Positions 1 to 7,976 of a stretch of DNA of 48,853 bases are shown piece after piece (within the stretch, counting starts at the first letter, position 1; each line of letters opens with the position of its first letter). The position numbers and the translations under genes were made by a program. The DNA is from Sphingomonas turrisvirgatae (GTDB lineage: Bacteria; Pseudomonadota; Alphaproteobacteria; Sphingomonadales; Sphingomonadaceae). Under the pieces are notes generated by a model that searched no databases, was not told where the DNA came from, and saw nothing but the letters and a program-made list of their open reading frames with translations. The stretch spans positions 1 through 48,853 of the forward strand of contig NZ_MDDS01000025.1 of NCBI RefSeq assembly GCF_001721295.1, read 5' to 3'.

Positions 1-118
1 CGTCCAGGGCCCTTGTGAGCCAGCATACCTTTGAATAACGACGCCGCAGCCCGCCAGAGGCCCCACCTCCCAGTTCGCCGGCAGCCTCAGATGTGTATAA
101 GAGCCGCCCCCCCCCCCA
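1..118. other. Probable non-genomic contig end with Nextera-like adapter
   Basis: Positions about 78-107 read like the Nextera read-1 adapter joined to the transposon mosaic end: the tract AGATGTGTATAAGAG (about 89-103) is exact and the preceding CGGCAGC..TC matches with about two mismatches. A run of about a dozen C follows. No gene is credible before about 120. This is read as adapter or low-quality sequence left at the contig edge; a biological origin is unlikely. Confidence 0.75.
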
Positions 119-126
119 CAACCGTC

Positions 127-146
127 ATCCCGGCGAAAGCCGGGAT
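127..146. repeat. REP-like GTCATCCCGGC hairpin
   Basis: A perfect 8-bp stem (ATCCCGGC / GCCGGGAT) closed by a GAAA loop, preceded by CCGT. It is a single-armed relative of the paired elements at 25239-25348 and 43330-43438. Such GTCATCCCGGC..GCCGGGAT palindromes are scattered between genes in many alphaproteobacteria. Confidence 0.6.
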
Positions 147-235
147 CTCAGGCGGATCCATCCCCCGCACCGCTTCCGCCGCAAACCGCCAAGCTTTCGC
201 GCGCGACAGCCGCGCCGCCATGCTACGCACGCACC

Positions 236-589
236 GTGCCCCGCATCCTCTATCTCGCCGCCGGCTTCCTCTGCCTCGCACTGGCGGTGATCGGCGCGCT
301 CCTGCCGGTCATGCCGACCACGGTGTTCGTGATCCTGGCCGCCTATTGCTTCACGCGCAGTTCGCCCCCGATGGAGCGCCGCCTGCTCGAACACCCCAGA
401 TTCGGTCCGCACATCCTCCGCTGGCGCGAACGCGGCGCGATCAGCCGCACCGGCAAAAAGGCGGCGACGATCGCCTTCGCGCTCAGCATCGCCATCACCC
501 TCGCCTTCACCCCCATGCCATGGCCGCTGGTCACGCTGGCCGCCGCGGGGATCGTCGGCACATGGATCTGGACTCGACCAGAGGCATAG
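236..589 (+). CDS. YbaN/DUF454 family small inner-membrane protein
   Basis: A 117-residue protein of the YbaN (DUF454) family; the molecular function of the family is not established. The N-terminus is a hydrophobic hairpin (about 4-36) containing the family's GALLPVMPTT turn, then the conserved CFTRSSPPMERRLLEHPRFGP stretch (about 40-60) and two more hydrophobic segments towards the C-terminus, so three to four membrane spans are expected. Length is normal for the family (about 115-130). The start is GTG at 236; the ATG at 220 is in another frame. The gene stands alone, and its upstream region runs into the contaminated contig edge, so a promoter cannot be judged. Confidence 0.8.
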   Translation: MPRILYLAAGFLCLALAVIGALLPVMPTTVFVILAAYCFTRSSPPMERRLLEHPRFGPHILRWRERGAISRTGKKAATIAFALSIAITLAFTPMPWPLVTLAAAGIVGTWIWTRPEA

Positions 590-650
590 CGCGACGTCCC
601 CATGTCTGGCCGCGACCTGCGTCGCTGATCCGAACGCACCCGCCGCACGC

Positions 651-682
651 GAAAAACCCCGGCGGTCTTGCGACCACCGGGG
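651..682 (-). terminator. Rho-independent terminator downstream of flagellin
   Basis: Read on the minus strand, an 11-bp stem with one mismatch (CCCCGGTGGTC / GACCGCCGGGG, loop GCAA) is followed by TTTTT. It lies about 80 nt past the flagellin stop. On the plus strand there is no T-run, so it is not expected to end DUF454 transcription. A further short palindrome (GGGGTG-A-CACCCC, 738-750) lies between it and the flagellin stop. Confidence 0.8.
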
Positions 683-763
683 CTTCCTCGCGTCCCTTCC
701 CAAAGGAAAGAGTGACCGGCCGTGATGCCCTGTCAGGGGGGTGACACCCCGACCGGCACACGC

Positions 764-2704
764 TTAGCGAAGCAGCGACATGACGTTCTGCTGCGACTGG
801 TTGGCCTGCGCCAGCATCGCGGTCGATGCCTGGCTCAGGATCTGCGCCTTGGCGAGCGCCGTCGTTTCGGCCGAGAAGTCGGCGTCCTCGATGCGGCTGC
901 GCGCTTCGGACAGGTTGCTGGTCGTGGTGGTCAGGTTGTTGACCGTCACTTCCAGGCGGTTCTGCACCGCGCCCAGATTGCCGCGGCTGGTCGAGATCTG
1001 GTCCAGCGCCGCGTCGATCTTGGCCATCGCCGCGTTCGCTTCCTCGACCGTGGCGATCGACAGCGTCTTGGACGCGCTGCCGGCACCGGCCGTGCCGCCC
1101 TGGGTCGCCAGGCCGAGCACCGAAGTGTTGTCGCCGGTGATCTCGATCGGGCTGCCATCCTTCGACGTCAGCTTCAGCGAGCCGAATGCGGGCTGTCCGA
1201 CCGTCACCGCTCCGCCGTCTGCGTCGGCCAGGCTGGCGACGCCGGTGCCTACCCCGTTGGCGATGGTGACGTTGGAGCCCGAGGTCGACGTGATCACCAG
1301 CTTGCCGTCTTCGCTCGCCGACGCCGTCACACCCGCGCTGGTGCCGGTGTTGATGTCATTGATGATCGTGTCGAGCGTCTTGTTGGTGGTCAGGTTGATG
1401 ACCTTGCCGTTGACGGTCATCGTCGCAGTGCCGCTGAAGTTCGCCGGCGCGAGCGCCACGGTGACCTTGGTCTCCGCGGTCGCGGTGACGCCGGTTTCCG
1501 CCGACTTGGCGTTGATCGCCGCGGCCTTCGCGGCGGCGCTGCCATCCGACGACGCGCCGATCGACACGCCGTTGATCTTCACCTTGTCCGTGGCGGCAAA
1601 CGCCGCGCTCGTCACGACCGTGCCCTTGACCCCGTCACCCGAGCTCAGGTTGAGGCCGATTGCCTGCAACTCCGTCGAACTCGCCTTGCCGCCGATCGCC
1701 AGCGCGCCGCCATCCTTGGTATTCAGCGCCACATAGCCGGCGTAGGTACCATCGGTCAGGCCCGCCTTGGTCGCGCCCGAGCTGCTGTTGGCGGTCGCCA
1801 CGATGATGTCGGCGCCCGTGTCGTTGGTCAGAACGACCTTGCCGTCGACCAGCGACGCGGTCACCCCAGCCACATCGCGATTGATGTTGCTGACCAGTTC
1901 CTCGACGCTGTTGGCAGCACCAACCGAGTCATTGTTGATGACGAGGTCGCCGGCAGCCCAGCTCGTGCCCGTTGGGGCAGTGCCCTTGAGCTCGTTATAC
2001 GCCTTGGCCGTGACGCCCGTCGCCGCCGAATTGGCGTTGATGGCGGCCGCGAACTTCGTCGCGTCGTCGATGTTCGACCCGGTAAGCCCGCCGCTGAATG
2101 CGTTGACGCCGTTGAAGGTCAGATCGTCGACCGCCAGGTTCGCCGCGTTGGTATAGCGGCCCGTGGTCACCTGACCCGCCGCGCCCGTGCCGGTGAGGCC
2201 GAGATCGCTGGCGCTGGTCGCGACCATTGCCATCGTGATCGTCTGGCCGGCATTGGTGCCGGTCTGCAGCTTCACTTCCTTGTGCGACCCGTCGAGCAGG
2301 TTGATGCCGTTGAAGTTGGTCGTCTTGGCGATGTCGTCGATCTGCGAGATCAGCTGCGAGACTTCGGCCTGAAGCGCGCCGCGCTCCGACGTGCCGAGCG
2401 TGCCGTTGGCCGACTGGGTCGCCAGTTCCTTCATGCGCTGCAGCATGTTGGTGACTTCGCCCAGCGCGCCTTCGGCGGTCTGCGCCAGGCTGATGCCGTC
2501 ATTGGCGTTGCGGATCGCGACGCTCATCGACTTGATCTGGCTGGTCATGCGGCTCGCAATGGCGAGGCCGGCCGCGTCGTCCTTGGCGCTGTTGATGCGC
2601 TTGCCGGTCGACAGGCGCTCCATCGACGTCTGCAGGCTCGACGATGCCATCTTGGACGCGTTCGCGGCGCGGAGGCTCGCGATGTTCGTTCCGATAACAG
2701 TCAT
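764..2704 (-). CDS. fliC: Flagellin, large form with repeated IN modules
   Basis: Filament subunit, 646 residues, against about 270-500 for common flagellins. The conserved D0/D1 N-terminus (1-140, with [20 protein letters not shown]) and C-terminus (560-646, ending [11 protein letters not shown]) are intact. The surface-exposed middle (about 195-485) is built from four related segments of flagellin-hook-IN type, at roughly 195-236, 254-303, 374-411 and 428-484, each with an I/L-N-G/N-x core and an A/S-G-V-T-A-S/K motif. There is no cysteine. The ATG at 2704 has a good GGAGA ribosome site. It is transcribed away from the activator gene and ends at the terminator at 651-682. FliS (18034) is its likely chaperone. 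No flaF or flbT lies beside it. Confidence 0.97.
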   Translation of the reverse strand: MTVIGTNIASLRAANASKMASSSLQTSMERLSTGKRINSAKDDAAGLAIASRMTSQIKSMSVAIRNANDGISLAQTAEGALGEVTNMLQRMKELATQSANGTLGTSERGALQAEVSQLISQIDDIAKTTNFNGINLLDGSHKEVKLQTGTNAGQTITMAMVATSASDLGLTGTGAAGQVTTGRYTNAANLAVDDLTFNGVNAFSGGLTGSNIDDATKFAAAINANSAATGVTAKAYNELKGTAPTGTSWAAGDLVINNDSVGAANSVEELVSNINRDVAGVTASLVDGKVVLTNDTGADIIVATANSSSGATKAGLTDGTYAGYVALNTKDGGALAIGGKASSTELQAIGLNLSSGDGVKGTVVTSAAFAATDKVKINGVSIGASSDGSAAAKAAAINAKSAETGVTATAETKVTVALAPANFSGTATMTVNGKVINLTTNKTLDTIINDINTGTSAGVTASASEDGKLVITSTSGSNVTIANGVGTGVASLADADGGAVTVGQPAFGSLKLTSKDGSPIEITGDNTSVLGLATQGGTAGAGSASKTLSIATVEEANAAMAKIDAALDQISTSRGNLGAVQNRLEVTVNNLTTTTSNLSEARSRIEDADFSAETTALAKAQILSQASTAMLAQANQSQQNVMSLLR

Positions 2705-2780
2705 GGTGGTTCTCCGTTCAGTCTCGGCGTCCTTGCTACCCCCCCCTGAATGCGAAGGAGCTTCGAGCCGCCAATGGGGT

Positions 2781-2807
2781 CAAACGGCAGGGTGCGGGCT
2801 GCATTAA
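2781..2807 (-). promoter_or_regulatory. Candidate sigma-28 (FliA-type) promoter for flagellin
   Basis: On the minus strand TTAA (2804-2807), 15 nt, then GCCGTTTG (2781-2788). The enterobacterial sigma-28 consensus is TAAA-N15-GCCGATAA, so spacing and GCCG match and the rest is weak. It would start transcription about 70 nt before the flagellin ATG. No well-spaced sigma-54 site was found for flagellin. Confidence 0.35.
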
Positions 2808-2850
2808 GCAAAAAAGTTTCGTGCCCTCGCGCACATGCGTAAGGGCGCGC

Positions 2851-2887
2851 GCGGCAATCTGGAGCCGGCAAGGCACGATTTTGCCGG
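2851..2887. promoter_or_regulatory. CGGCAA half-site cluster between flagellin and activator
   Basis: GCGGCAA (2851-2857), CCGGCAA (2865-2871) and its perfect inverse TTGCCGG (2881-2887): two half-sites in direct repeat 14 bp apart and one inverted after 9 bp. It lies about 165 nt from the flagellin start and about 75 nt from the activator start. The same inverted core recurs inside fliK (9990-10005). It resembles the ftr-type enhancers that FlbD binds in Caulobacter, as far as I recall them, so it could be the activator's own binding site. Inference. Confidence 0.4.
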
Positions 2888-2890
2888 ATG

Positions 2891-2910
2891 GTTTACCAGT
2901 CGTTTACCAT
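2891..2910 (+). promoter_or_regulatory. Candidate CtrA site (TTTACCA tandem) upstream of the flagellar activator
   Basis: GTTTACCA occurs twice 11 bp apart, giving TTTA-N7-TTTA with the second copy reading TTTACCAT. The Caulobacter CtrA full site is TTAA-N7-TTAA with half-site TTAACCAT, so spacing is exact and each half has one mismatch. It lies about 55 nt before the activator ATG, where a class II flagellar promoter would be expected. Confidence 0.4.
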
Positions 2911-2963
2911 CAATGCGGCATTTGGGACGCCTGACGGAGGGAAACCTCCTTGGGGGGTTTCGA

Positions 2964-4214
2964 ATGCAGACGATCTTTCCTTCGGCGGCGGTGCTGCGCC
3001 AGAACTACGCGCTGGTGTCGGCGCTGCGTGCGCAGGGCTTCACGATCGGCGCGGCCGACAAGGTAAAGCCGATGCCCGGCGACCTGTTCATGATCGTGGA
3101 GGGCGAAGCCCCGCCGGTCTCGTCGCGCACGCTGGTGCTGGCCGACGGCCCCGTCGCCGCCACCCCGTTCCATGACGGCAACCCCGCCCGCCTGTCCTAC
3201 GGGCAGGACGACGCCGCGGTCGCCGCCGGTTTCGCCAGCGCGATGCTGCGCGGCGCCCACGCCCCCGTCGCCGCCGATCCCGAAAGCCTCGCGCTGTATG
3301 CCCTGGCCGAGCGGGTCGCCGCCGCCGACATCACGGTGCTCATCAACGGCCCGACCGGCACCGGTAAGGAAGTGCTGGCCAAGGCGATCCACATGGGCTC
3401 GACCCGCGCCGGCGGCCCGTTCATCGCGGTCAATTGCGCCGCGCTGCCCGAAACCATGCTCGAAGCGCTGCTGTTCGGTCACCAGAAGGGCGCGTTCACC
3501 GGCGCCAGCTCGGGCGGCGAGGGCTTCTTCCGCGCGGCGAACGGCGGCACCCTGCTGCTCGACGAAGTCGCCGAGATGCCGCTCGCACTCCAGGCCAAGC
3601 TGCTGCGCGCGCTTCAGGAGCGCGAAGTGGTGCCGATCGGCGCGACCACGCCGGAAAAGATCGACGTGCGGGTCATCGCCTGCGCCAACCGCGACCTTCA
3701 GGCCGAAGTCGCCGAAGGCCGCTTCCGCGCCGACTTGTACTACCGGCTCTCGGTCTTCCCGCTCTCGACCAAGTCGCTCTGCGAACGTCCGGGCGACATT
3801 GCCGCGCTCGCGTCCGCCATGGTGCTGCGCCATGCCGGCAATCGCCCGCGTCTGCCGTGGGTGACGCAACACGCGCTGGCGGTGCTTCAGTCGCACAGCT
3901 GGCCCGGCAATGTCCGCGAGCTCGAAAATGTCATCCAGCGCGCACTGCTGCTGTGCCCGGGCGATGCGATCACGGCCGACCACCTGATCTTCGATCGCGC
4001 GCCGGTCGCGCCGGTGCAACAGGCCGAAGGCACGCTCAGCAACATCGTCCAGCTCAGTGAATTCGCCGCGATCCGCGAAACGCTGGCGCAATGCGGCGGC
4101 AGCCGGATCGAGACCGCCAGGCGGCTCGGCATCTCCGAACGCACGCTGCGCTACCGCCTCGCCAAGGCGCGCGAACAGGGTGAGGATATCGCGACCCGGA
4201 GGATTAGCGCATGA
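2964..4214 (+). CDS. flbD: Sigma-54-dependent flagellar activator, FlbD/FleQ-like
   Basis: Transcription activator of 416 residues, probably the master regulator of this cluster. The first ~110 residues have no recognisable receiver domain. The AAA+ domain follows with Walker A GPTGTGKE (129-136), the sigma-54-contacting GAFTGA (176-181), Walker B TLLLDE (196-201) and WPGNVRELEN (about 313-322). A Fis-type helix-turn-helix lies at about 380-402. Upstream in-frame codons exist from 2835, but ATG 2964 matches where the protein-like sequence begins. A GGAGG-GAAA-CCTCC hairpin (2936-2949) sits just before it and could affect ribosome access. Its stop overlaps the fliE start. The symbol is assigned by context; FleQ-like would be equally fair. 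Confidence 0.88.
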   Translation: MQTIFPSAAVLRQNYALVSALRAQGFTIGAADKVKPMPGDLFMIVEGEAPPVSSRTLVLADGPVAATPFHDGNPARLSYGQDDAAVAAGFASAMLRGAHAPVAADPESLALYALAERVAAADITVLINGPTGTGKEVLAKAIHMGSTRAGGPFIAVNCAALPETMLEALLFGHQKGAFTGASSGGEGFFRAANGGTLLLDEVAEMPLALQAKLLRALQEREVVPIGATTPEKIDVRVIACANRDLQAEVAEGRFRADLYYRLSVFPLSTKSLCERPGDIAALASAMVLRHAGNRPRLPWVTQHALAVLQSHSWPGNVRELENVIQRALLLCPGDAITADHLIFDRAPVAPVQQAEGTLSNIVQLSEFAAIRETLAQCGGSRIETARRLGISERTLRYRLAKAREQGEDIATRRISA

Positions 4215-4573
4215 GCATCGGAGCCGTAGGAGGCGCCGGCGGCATCGACCGCGTGATGCAGCTTCGCGCCCAGATCCTCGAGCGCAATGCCGCGCTCAAG
4301 AACGCGACCAGCGCGACCGCCGCGCCGGTCCAGGCACAGCAGCCGGCCGGGCCGGTCAGCTTCGCCGATACGCTGGAAACCGCCCTGAAGCAGGTCAACG
4401 GCGCGCAGAGCCGCGCCAGCGAACTGTCCGACGCCTATGAGCGCGGCGAGACGGTCGACATCGCCAAGGTGATGCTCGCCCGCCAGGAAGCCTCGGTCGG
4501 GTTCGAAGCGACGCTGCAGGTCCGCAACAAGCTGCTGACCGCCTATCGTGACATCATGAGCATGCCGGTGTAA
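4211..4573 (+). CDS. fliE: Flagellar hook-basal body protein FliE
   Basis: Joins the MS ring to the proximal rod and is among the first export substrates. The protein has 120 residues, close to the usual ~105. The N-terminal third is Ala/Gln-rich and variable. The conserved part starts at FADTLETALKQVN (about 51-63) and continues to the C-terminal block KVMLARQEASVGFEATLQVRN..LLTAYRDIMSMPV, the FliE signature. The ATG at 4211 overlaps the activator stop (ATGA), so translation is probably coupled. fliF follows after 3 nt. No separate promoter was seen. Confidence 0.95.
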   Translation: MSIGAVGGAGGIDRVMQLRAQILERNAALKNATSATAAPVQAQQPAGPVSFADTLETALKQVNGAQSRASELSDAYERGETVDIAKVMLARQEASVGFEATLQVRNKLLTAYRDIMSMPV

Positions 4574-4576
4574 TCC

Positions 4577-6229
4577 ATGAGCAACGCCATCGCCACCACC
4601 GAAACCCCCGCCGTCCCGGCGCTTGCGGGTGCCGCCAATCCGCTGGCTCAGGTCCGCTCGCTGCTGGCCCAGCCGGCGGTCAAGCGCAGCCTGCCACTCA
4701 TCTTCATGCTCGGCCTGATCGGCGCCGCGGCGCTTGCCTGGGCGATGCTGTCGACGCCGCCGCAACGCGTGCTGTTCGCCAATCTGCCCGAAAGCGACAA
4801 GGCCGCGGTATCGCAGGCGCTCGACGCCGCGAACATCCCCAACGCGATGGACAATTCCGGCTCGATCACCGTCAACGAGGACGATTTCCACAAGGCGCGC
4901 ATGCTGCTCGCCGGACAGGACCTGCCAAAGGCCGCGCCGGGCGGCTACGCCCTGCTCGACAACCTGCCGATGGGCGCCAGCCGCGCGATCGAGGGCGAAC
5001 GCCTGCGCCAGGCGCGCGAAACCGAACTCGCCCGCTCGATCAGCGAAATCGACACCGTCGCGGTCGCCCGCGTGCATCTGGCGACGCCCGAAGCCACCGT
5101 GTTCGTGCGCGACAAGGCCGAACCCTCGGCCTCGGTCATCGTCACGCTCCAGCCGGGCCGCAGCCTGTCGGACGCGCAGGTCCGCTCGATCGTCAACCTC
5201 GTCGCCTCCTCCGTCCCCGGCATGAAGCCGGATGCGGTCACGATCGTCGATCAGGCCGGCGAACTGCTCAGCAAGACGGGCAGCGACAGCGCCGGCGACG
5301 CGCGCATCGACTTCCAGCGCCGCGTCGAGGACAAATACCGCCAGCAACTCGTGCAGCTGCTCACCCCGCTGCTCGGTGCCGGCAACTTCACCACCGAAGT
5401 GCAGGCCGAAGTCGATCTCGACGAAAGCCAGGCGACGCGCGAAAGCTTCGACAAGGCGAACACGGTCATGCGCGCCGAACAGGGCAGCTGGACCGGCGCA
5501 CCGCGCGACGTCGCGGGCGCGCCCGGCGGCATCCCCGGCGCGCTGTCGAACCAGCCGCCGGCCGACGCCACCGTCGCTGCGCCCACGCCCGGCACGGCGC
5601 CGGCGCCCGGCGATCCGGCCACGCCCGCCGCGACGACGGCAGCCGGGGTCAAGCAGACCGACAGCTACGCGCGCAGCTACGACAATGCCAAGGAAGTCTC
5701 GGTCACCCGCGCCGCTCCGGGCAGCATCAAGCGCCTGTCGGTCGCGGTGCTGATGAAGGAAGAGCCGGGCAAGCCGCGCGGGCAGGTCGAAATCAGGCAG
5801 ATCGACGAACTGGTCAAGGCCGCGGTGGGCTTCAACGCCGCCCGCCAGGATCAGGTGACCGTCGTCAGCCGCAAGTTCAGCGCCGCGACCGATGCGCCGG
5901 CGAACGGGCTGCCCTTCTACGAAACCAGCTGGTTCGCGATGGTGCTGCGCAACGTCACCGCGCTCGTCATCGCGCTGCTCGTCCTCTTCATGGGGGTCCG
6001 CCCGCTCGCCAAGGCGCTGCTCAGGAAGCGCGACGATGCCGGGCGCGGCGCAGCGCTGCCGATGGGCGGCGCCGATGGTGTTGCCCTGCCCACGCAGGTC
6101 AGCCCGGAAATGCTCGGCGCGGCGGGCGTTTCGCTCGGCGATCGCGTCGGCCTGGTGCGTGACTTCACCCGCGACAATCCCGCTCGCGCCGCGCTGGCCG
6201 TGCGCGACATGATCAAGACGGGCAATTGA
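4577..6229 (+). CDS. fliF: Flagellar MS-ring protein FliF
   Basis: Forms the inner-membrane MS ring, the base on which switch and rod are built. The protein has 550 residues, normal for the family. One membrane span lies near 36-56 and a second near 450-475 (SWFAMVLRNVTALVIALLVL). Between them are the YscJ-like ring-building motifs (VLFANLPESDKAAV, LLAGQDLPKAAPGGYALLD, ARVHLATPEATVFVRDKAEPSASVIV) and a Pro/Ala-rich insert near 310-360. The C-terminal tail (about 515-550, ending AALAVRDMIKTGN) is the FliG-binding segment. fliG starts 1 nt after the stop. Confidence 0.97.
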   Translation: MSNAIATTETPAVPALAGAANPLAQVRSLLAQPAVKRSLPLIFMLGLIGAAALAWAMLSTPPQRVLFANLPESDKAAVSQALDAANIPNAMDNSGSITVNEDDFHKARMLLAGQDLPKAAPGGYALLDNLPMGASRAIEGERLRQARETELARSISEIDTVAVARVHLATPEATVFVRDKAEPSASVIVTLQPGRSLSDAQVRSIVNLVASSVPGMKPDAVTIVDQAGELLSKTGSDSAGDARIDFQRRVEDKYRQQLVQLLTPLLGAGNFTTEVQAEVDLDESQATRESFDKANTVMRAEQGSWTGAPRDVAGAPGGIPGALSNQPPADATVAAPTPGTAPAPGDPATPAATTAAGVKQTDSYARSYDNAKEVSVTRAAPGSIKRLSVAVLMKEEPGKPRGQVEIRQIDELVKAAVGFNAARQDQVTVVSRKFSAATDAPANGLPFYETSWFAMVLRNVTALVIALLVLFMGVRPLAKALLRKRDDAGRGAALPMGGADGVALPTQVSPEMLGAAGVSLGDRVGLVRDFTRDNPARAALAVRDMIKTGN

Positions 6230-6230
6230 G

Positions 6231-7256
6231 ATGAACGCGCCAGCCAGCCTTCCCGCCCGCAATTTCACCGGCGTCGAACGCGCCGCCGTGCTGATGATGA
6301 TCGTCGGCGACGAGGAAGCCGCCGCCATCCTGCAAAAGCTGGATCCCGACGAGGTGCGCGAACTCGGCACCGCGATGATGAACGTCGCCGATGTCAGCGA
6401 ATGGGAAATGGCCCAGGTCCTCGACGATTTCACCGGCCGCGCGCAGGAGCGCAGCGCGATCCAGTTCGATCCGCGGCCCAAGGTCGAAACGGTGGTGACC
6501 AAGGCGCTGGGCCCGGAACGTGCGAGCACGGTGCTCGCGCGCATTCTGCCGCCCGAGCCCGATGAATCGATCGCCCAGCTGGCCTGGATGGACGCCGACG
6601 AGATTGCGTCGATGCTCGAGGACGAACATCCTCAGATCGCCGCCGTGCTGCTCGCGCATCTCGAGCCGGAAACCGCCGGCAAGGTGCTCGAGATGCTGCC
6701 CGAAGCGATCCAGCCGCAGGTGCTGCGCCGCGTGGCTCGCCTCGGGCCGGTGACGCCTCAGGCCATCGCCACGCTGACCGCGCTGATCGACCGCCATTCC
6801 GCGCAGCCGCGGCGCGTGGCCGGGCTGCAGATGGGCGGCACGCGTGAGGCGGCGAAGATCATGTCCTCGGTGCGCAAGGTGACCGAGCAGAAGGTGATGC
6901 CGAAACTCGCCAAGCTCGACCGCGAAGTCGCCAGGGCGATCGAAGAGGCGATGTTCGTCTTCGACAACCTGCTCGAACTCGACGACAAGAATATGGGCAC
7001 GCTGCTGCGCAACATCGAAAGCGACGTGCTGGTCCGCAGCCTCAAGGGCGTGGACGAGGATGGCCGCAACCGCTTCCTCGCCTGCATGTCCAGCCGCGCC
7101 GCCGACACGATCCGCGACGAGATGGAAGCGCGCGGGCCGATGAAGATGGCCGAAGTGCTCGATGCCCAAAAGCAGATGATCGCCATCGCGCGCCAGCTGG
7201 TGAAGGACGGCACGATCACCATGCCGGGTGGCGGCGGAGACGACGATTATGTCTGA
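6231..7256 (+). CDS. fliG: Flagellar motor switch protein FliG
   Basis: C-ring protein that couples to the stator and produces torque. The protein has 341 residues. Three FliG domains can be followed: N-terminal MS-ring binding (GVERAAVLMMIVGDEEAA), middle domain with the EHPQIAAVLLAHL motif (about 132-144) that contacts FliM, and the C-terminal torque domain with the charged helix segment DEDGRNRFLACMSSRAADTI. The protein ends DDDYV, comparable to EDTYV in E. coli. Charged torque residues appear kept, so a working motor protein is expected. The end overlaps the fliH start by 8 nt. Confidence 0.97.
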   Translation: MNAPASLPARNFTGVERAAVLMMIVGDEEAAAILQKLDPDEVRELGTAMMNVADVSEWEMAQVLDDFTGRAQERSAIQFDPRPKVETVVTKALGPERASTVLARILPPEPDESIAQLAWMDADEIASMLEDEHPQIAAVLLAHLEPETAGKVLEMLPEAIQPQVLRRVARLGPVTPQAIATLTALIDRHSAQPRRVAGLQMGGTREAAKIMSSVRKVTEQKVMPKLAKLDREVARAIEEAMFVFDNLLELDDKNMGTLLRNIESDVLVRSLKGVDEDGRNRFLACMSSRAADTIRDEMEARGPMKMAEVLDAQKQMIAIARQLVKDGTITMPGGGGDDDYV

Positions 7257-7968
7257 GTTCGTCGCGGGCCTTTCGGCGCGGCAGGGCACCGCCGGCATTG
7301 CCGAGGCGCTCCAGCGCGCCTTCGCGCCGCCGATCGCCTTTGCCGCCCGTGCGGTCGGCCTGCGCGACGACGCGCCGATTGTCGAGCCGCGCCATTTCAG
7401 CCCGGCCGAACCCGGCCACCGGCCGACCGAGGGCTGGGACCCGTTCGATGCAGCGCAGGACCTGACGGCCAAGCCGTTCGTCGATCCGGTCGCTGCGGCG
7501 CACGAAGCTGGCTATGCCGAAGGGTTCGCCGCCGCCCGCGCCGAGGCGGACACCGCCGCACAGGCGCACGCCGCCCTGCTCCAGCAGGTGAGCGACGCGC
7601 TGGCAAGCGGCGCGCATTTCGACCGCGAACGCATGGCCGGGCATCTGCGCCAGACCGTCCTGCATCTCGTCACGCGCATGATCGGTGAGGCCGGCGTCGC
7701 GCCCGACGTGCTTGCCGGCCGGATCGAGGCGGCGACCGACATGCTGGCGGACAGCGCCGAATCGGCGATCCTGCGGCTTCACCCCGACGACGTCGCGCTG
7801 GTCGAGGGCAAGCTGCCCAAGACGGTCTTCCCCATCGCCGATCCCGCCGTGCAGCGCGGCGGCTTCCTGATCGAAAGCGCCTCGACGATCGTCGAGGACG
7901 GCCCCGACCTGTGGCTGGAACAGCTTGCCGCCGCGATCGATCGCGTGCCGATCCCGCCCATCGTCTGA
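7249..7968 (+). CDS. fliH: Flagellar export ATPase regulator FliH
   Basis: FliH dimers hold the FliI ATPase at the export gate and the C-ring. The protein has 239 residues. After a variable N-terminus, HEAGYAEGFAAARAEADTAAQAHAALLQQV (about 84-113) is the helical segment common to FliH/YscL; the C-terminal half (HLRQTVLHLVTRMIGEAGV..LRLHPDDVALVEG..GGFLIES) is the conserved domain. ATG 7249 overlaps the end of fliG; an in-frame GTG at 7228 is possible, but GGAGA before 7249 supports the ATG. fliI begins 8 nt after the stop. Confidence 0.9.
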   Translation: MSEFVAGLSARQGTAGIAEALQRAFAPPIAFAARAVGLRDDAPIVEPRHFSPAEPGHRPTEGWDPFDAAQDLTAKPFVDPVAAAHEAGYAEGFAAARAEADTAAQAHAALLQQVSDALASGAHFDRERMAGHLRQTVLHLVTRMIGEAGVAPDVLAGRIEAATDMLADSAESAILRLHPDDVALVEGKLPKTVFPIADPAVQRGGFLIESASTIVEDGPDLWLEQLAAAIDRVPIPPIV

Positions 7969-7976
7969 AAGCGTTC

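Noticed and set aside
31..744. A 237-codon frame covering the contig start
   Set aside because: It begins in adapter-like sequence and runs out of frame over the DUF454 gene.
738..750. GGGGTGACACCCC as an operator
   Set aside because: It lies downstream of the flagellin stop, beside the terminator, where an operator has no clear target.
722..2749. A 675-codon open frame on the plus strand opposite flagellin
   Set aside because: It mirrors the flagellin codons, is rich in Arg/Gly/Asp with no family pattern, and the minus-strand flagellin is certain.
2872..2885. GGCACGATTTTGC as a sigma-54 promoter for the activator
   Set aside because: GG and GC are 9 nt apart; sigma-54 needs 10. The sequence is better explained as part of the CGGCAA inverted repeat.
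4151..6544. A 797-codon open frame on the minus strand under fliE-fliF
   Set aside because: Antisense to well-recognised genes; long false frames are expected at this GC content.
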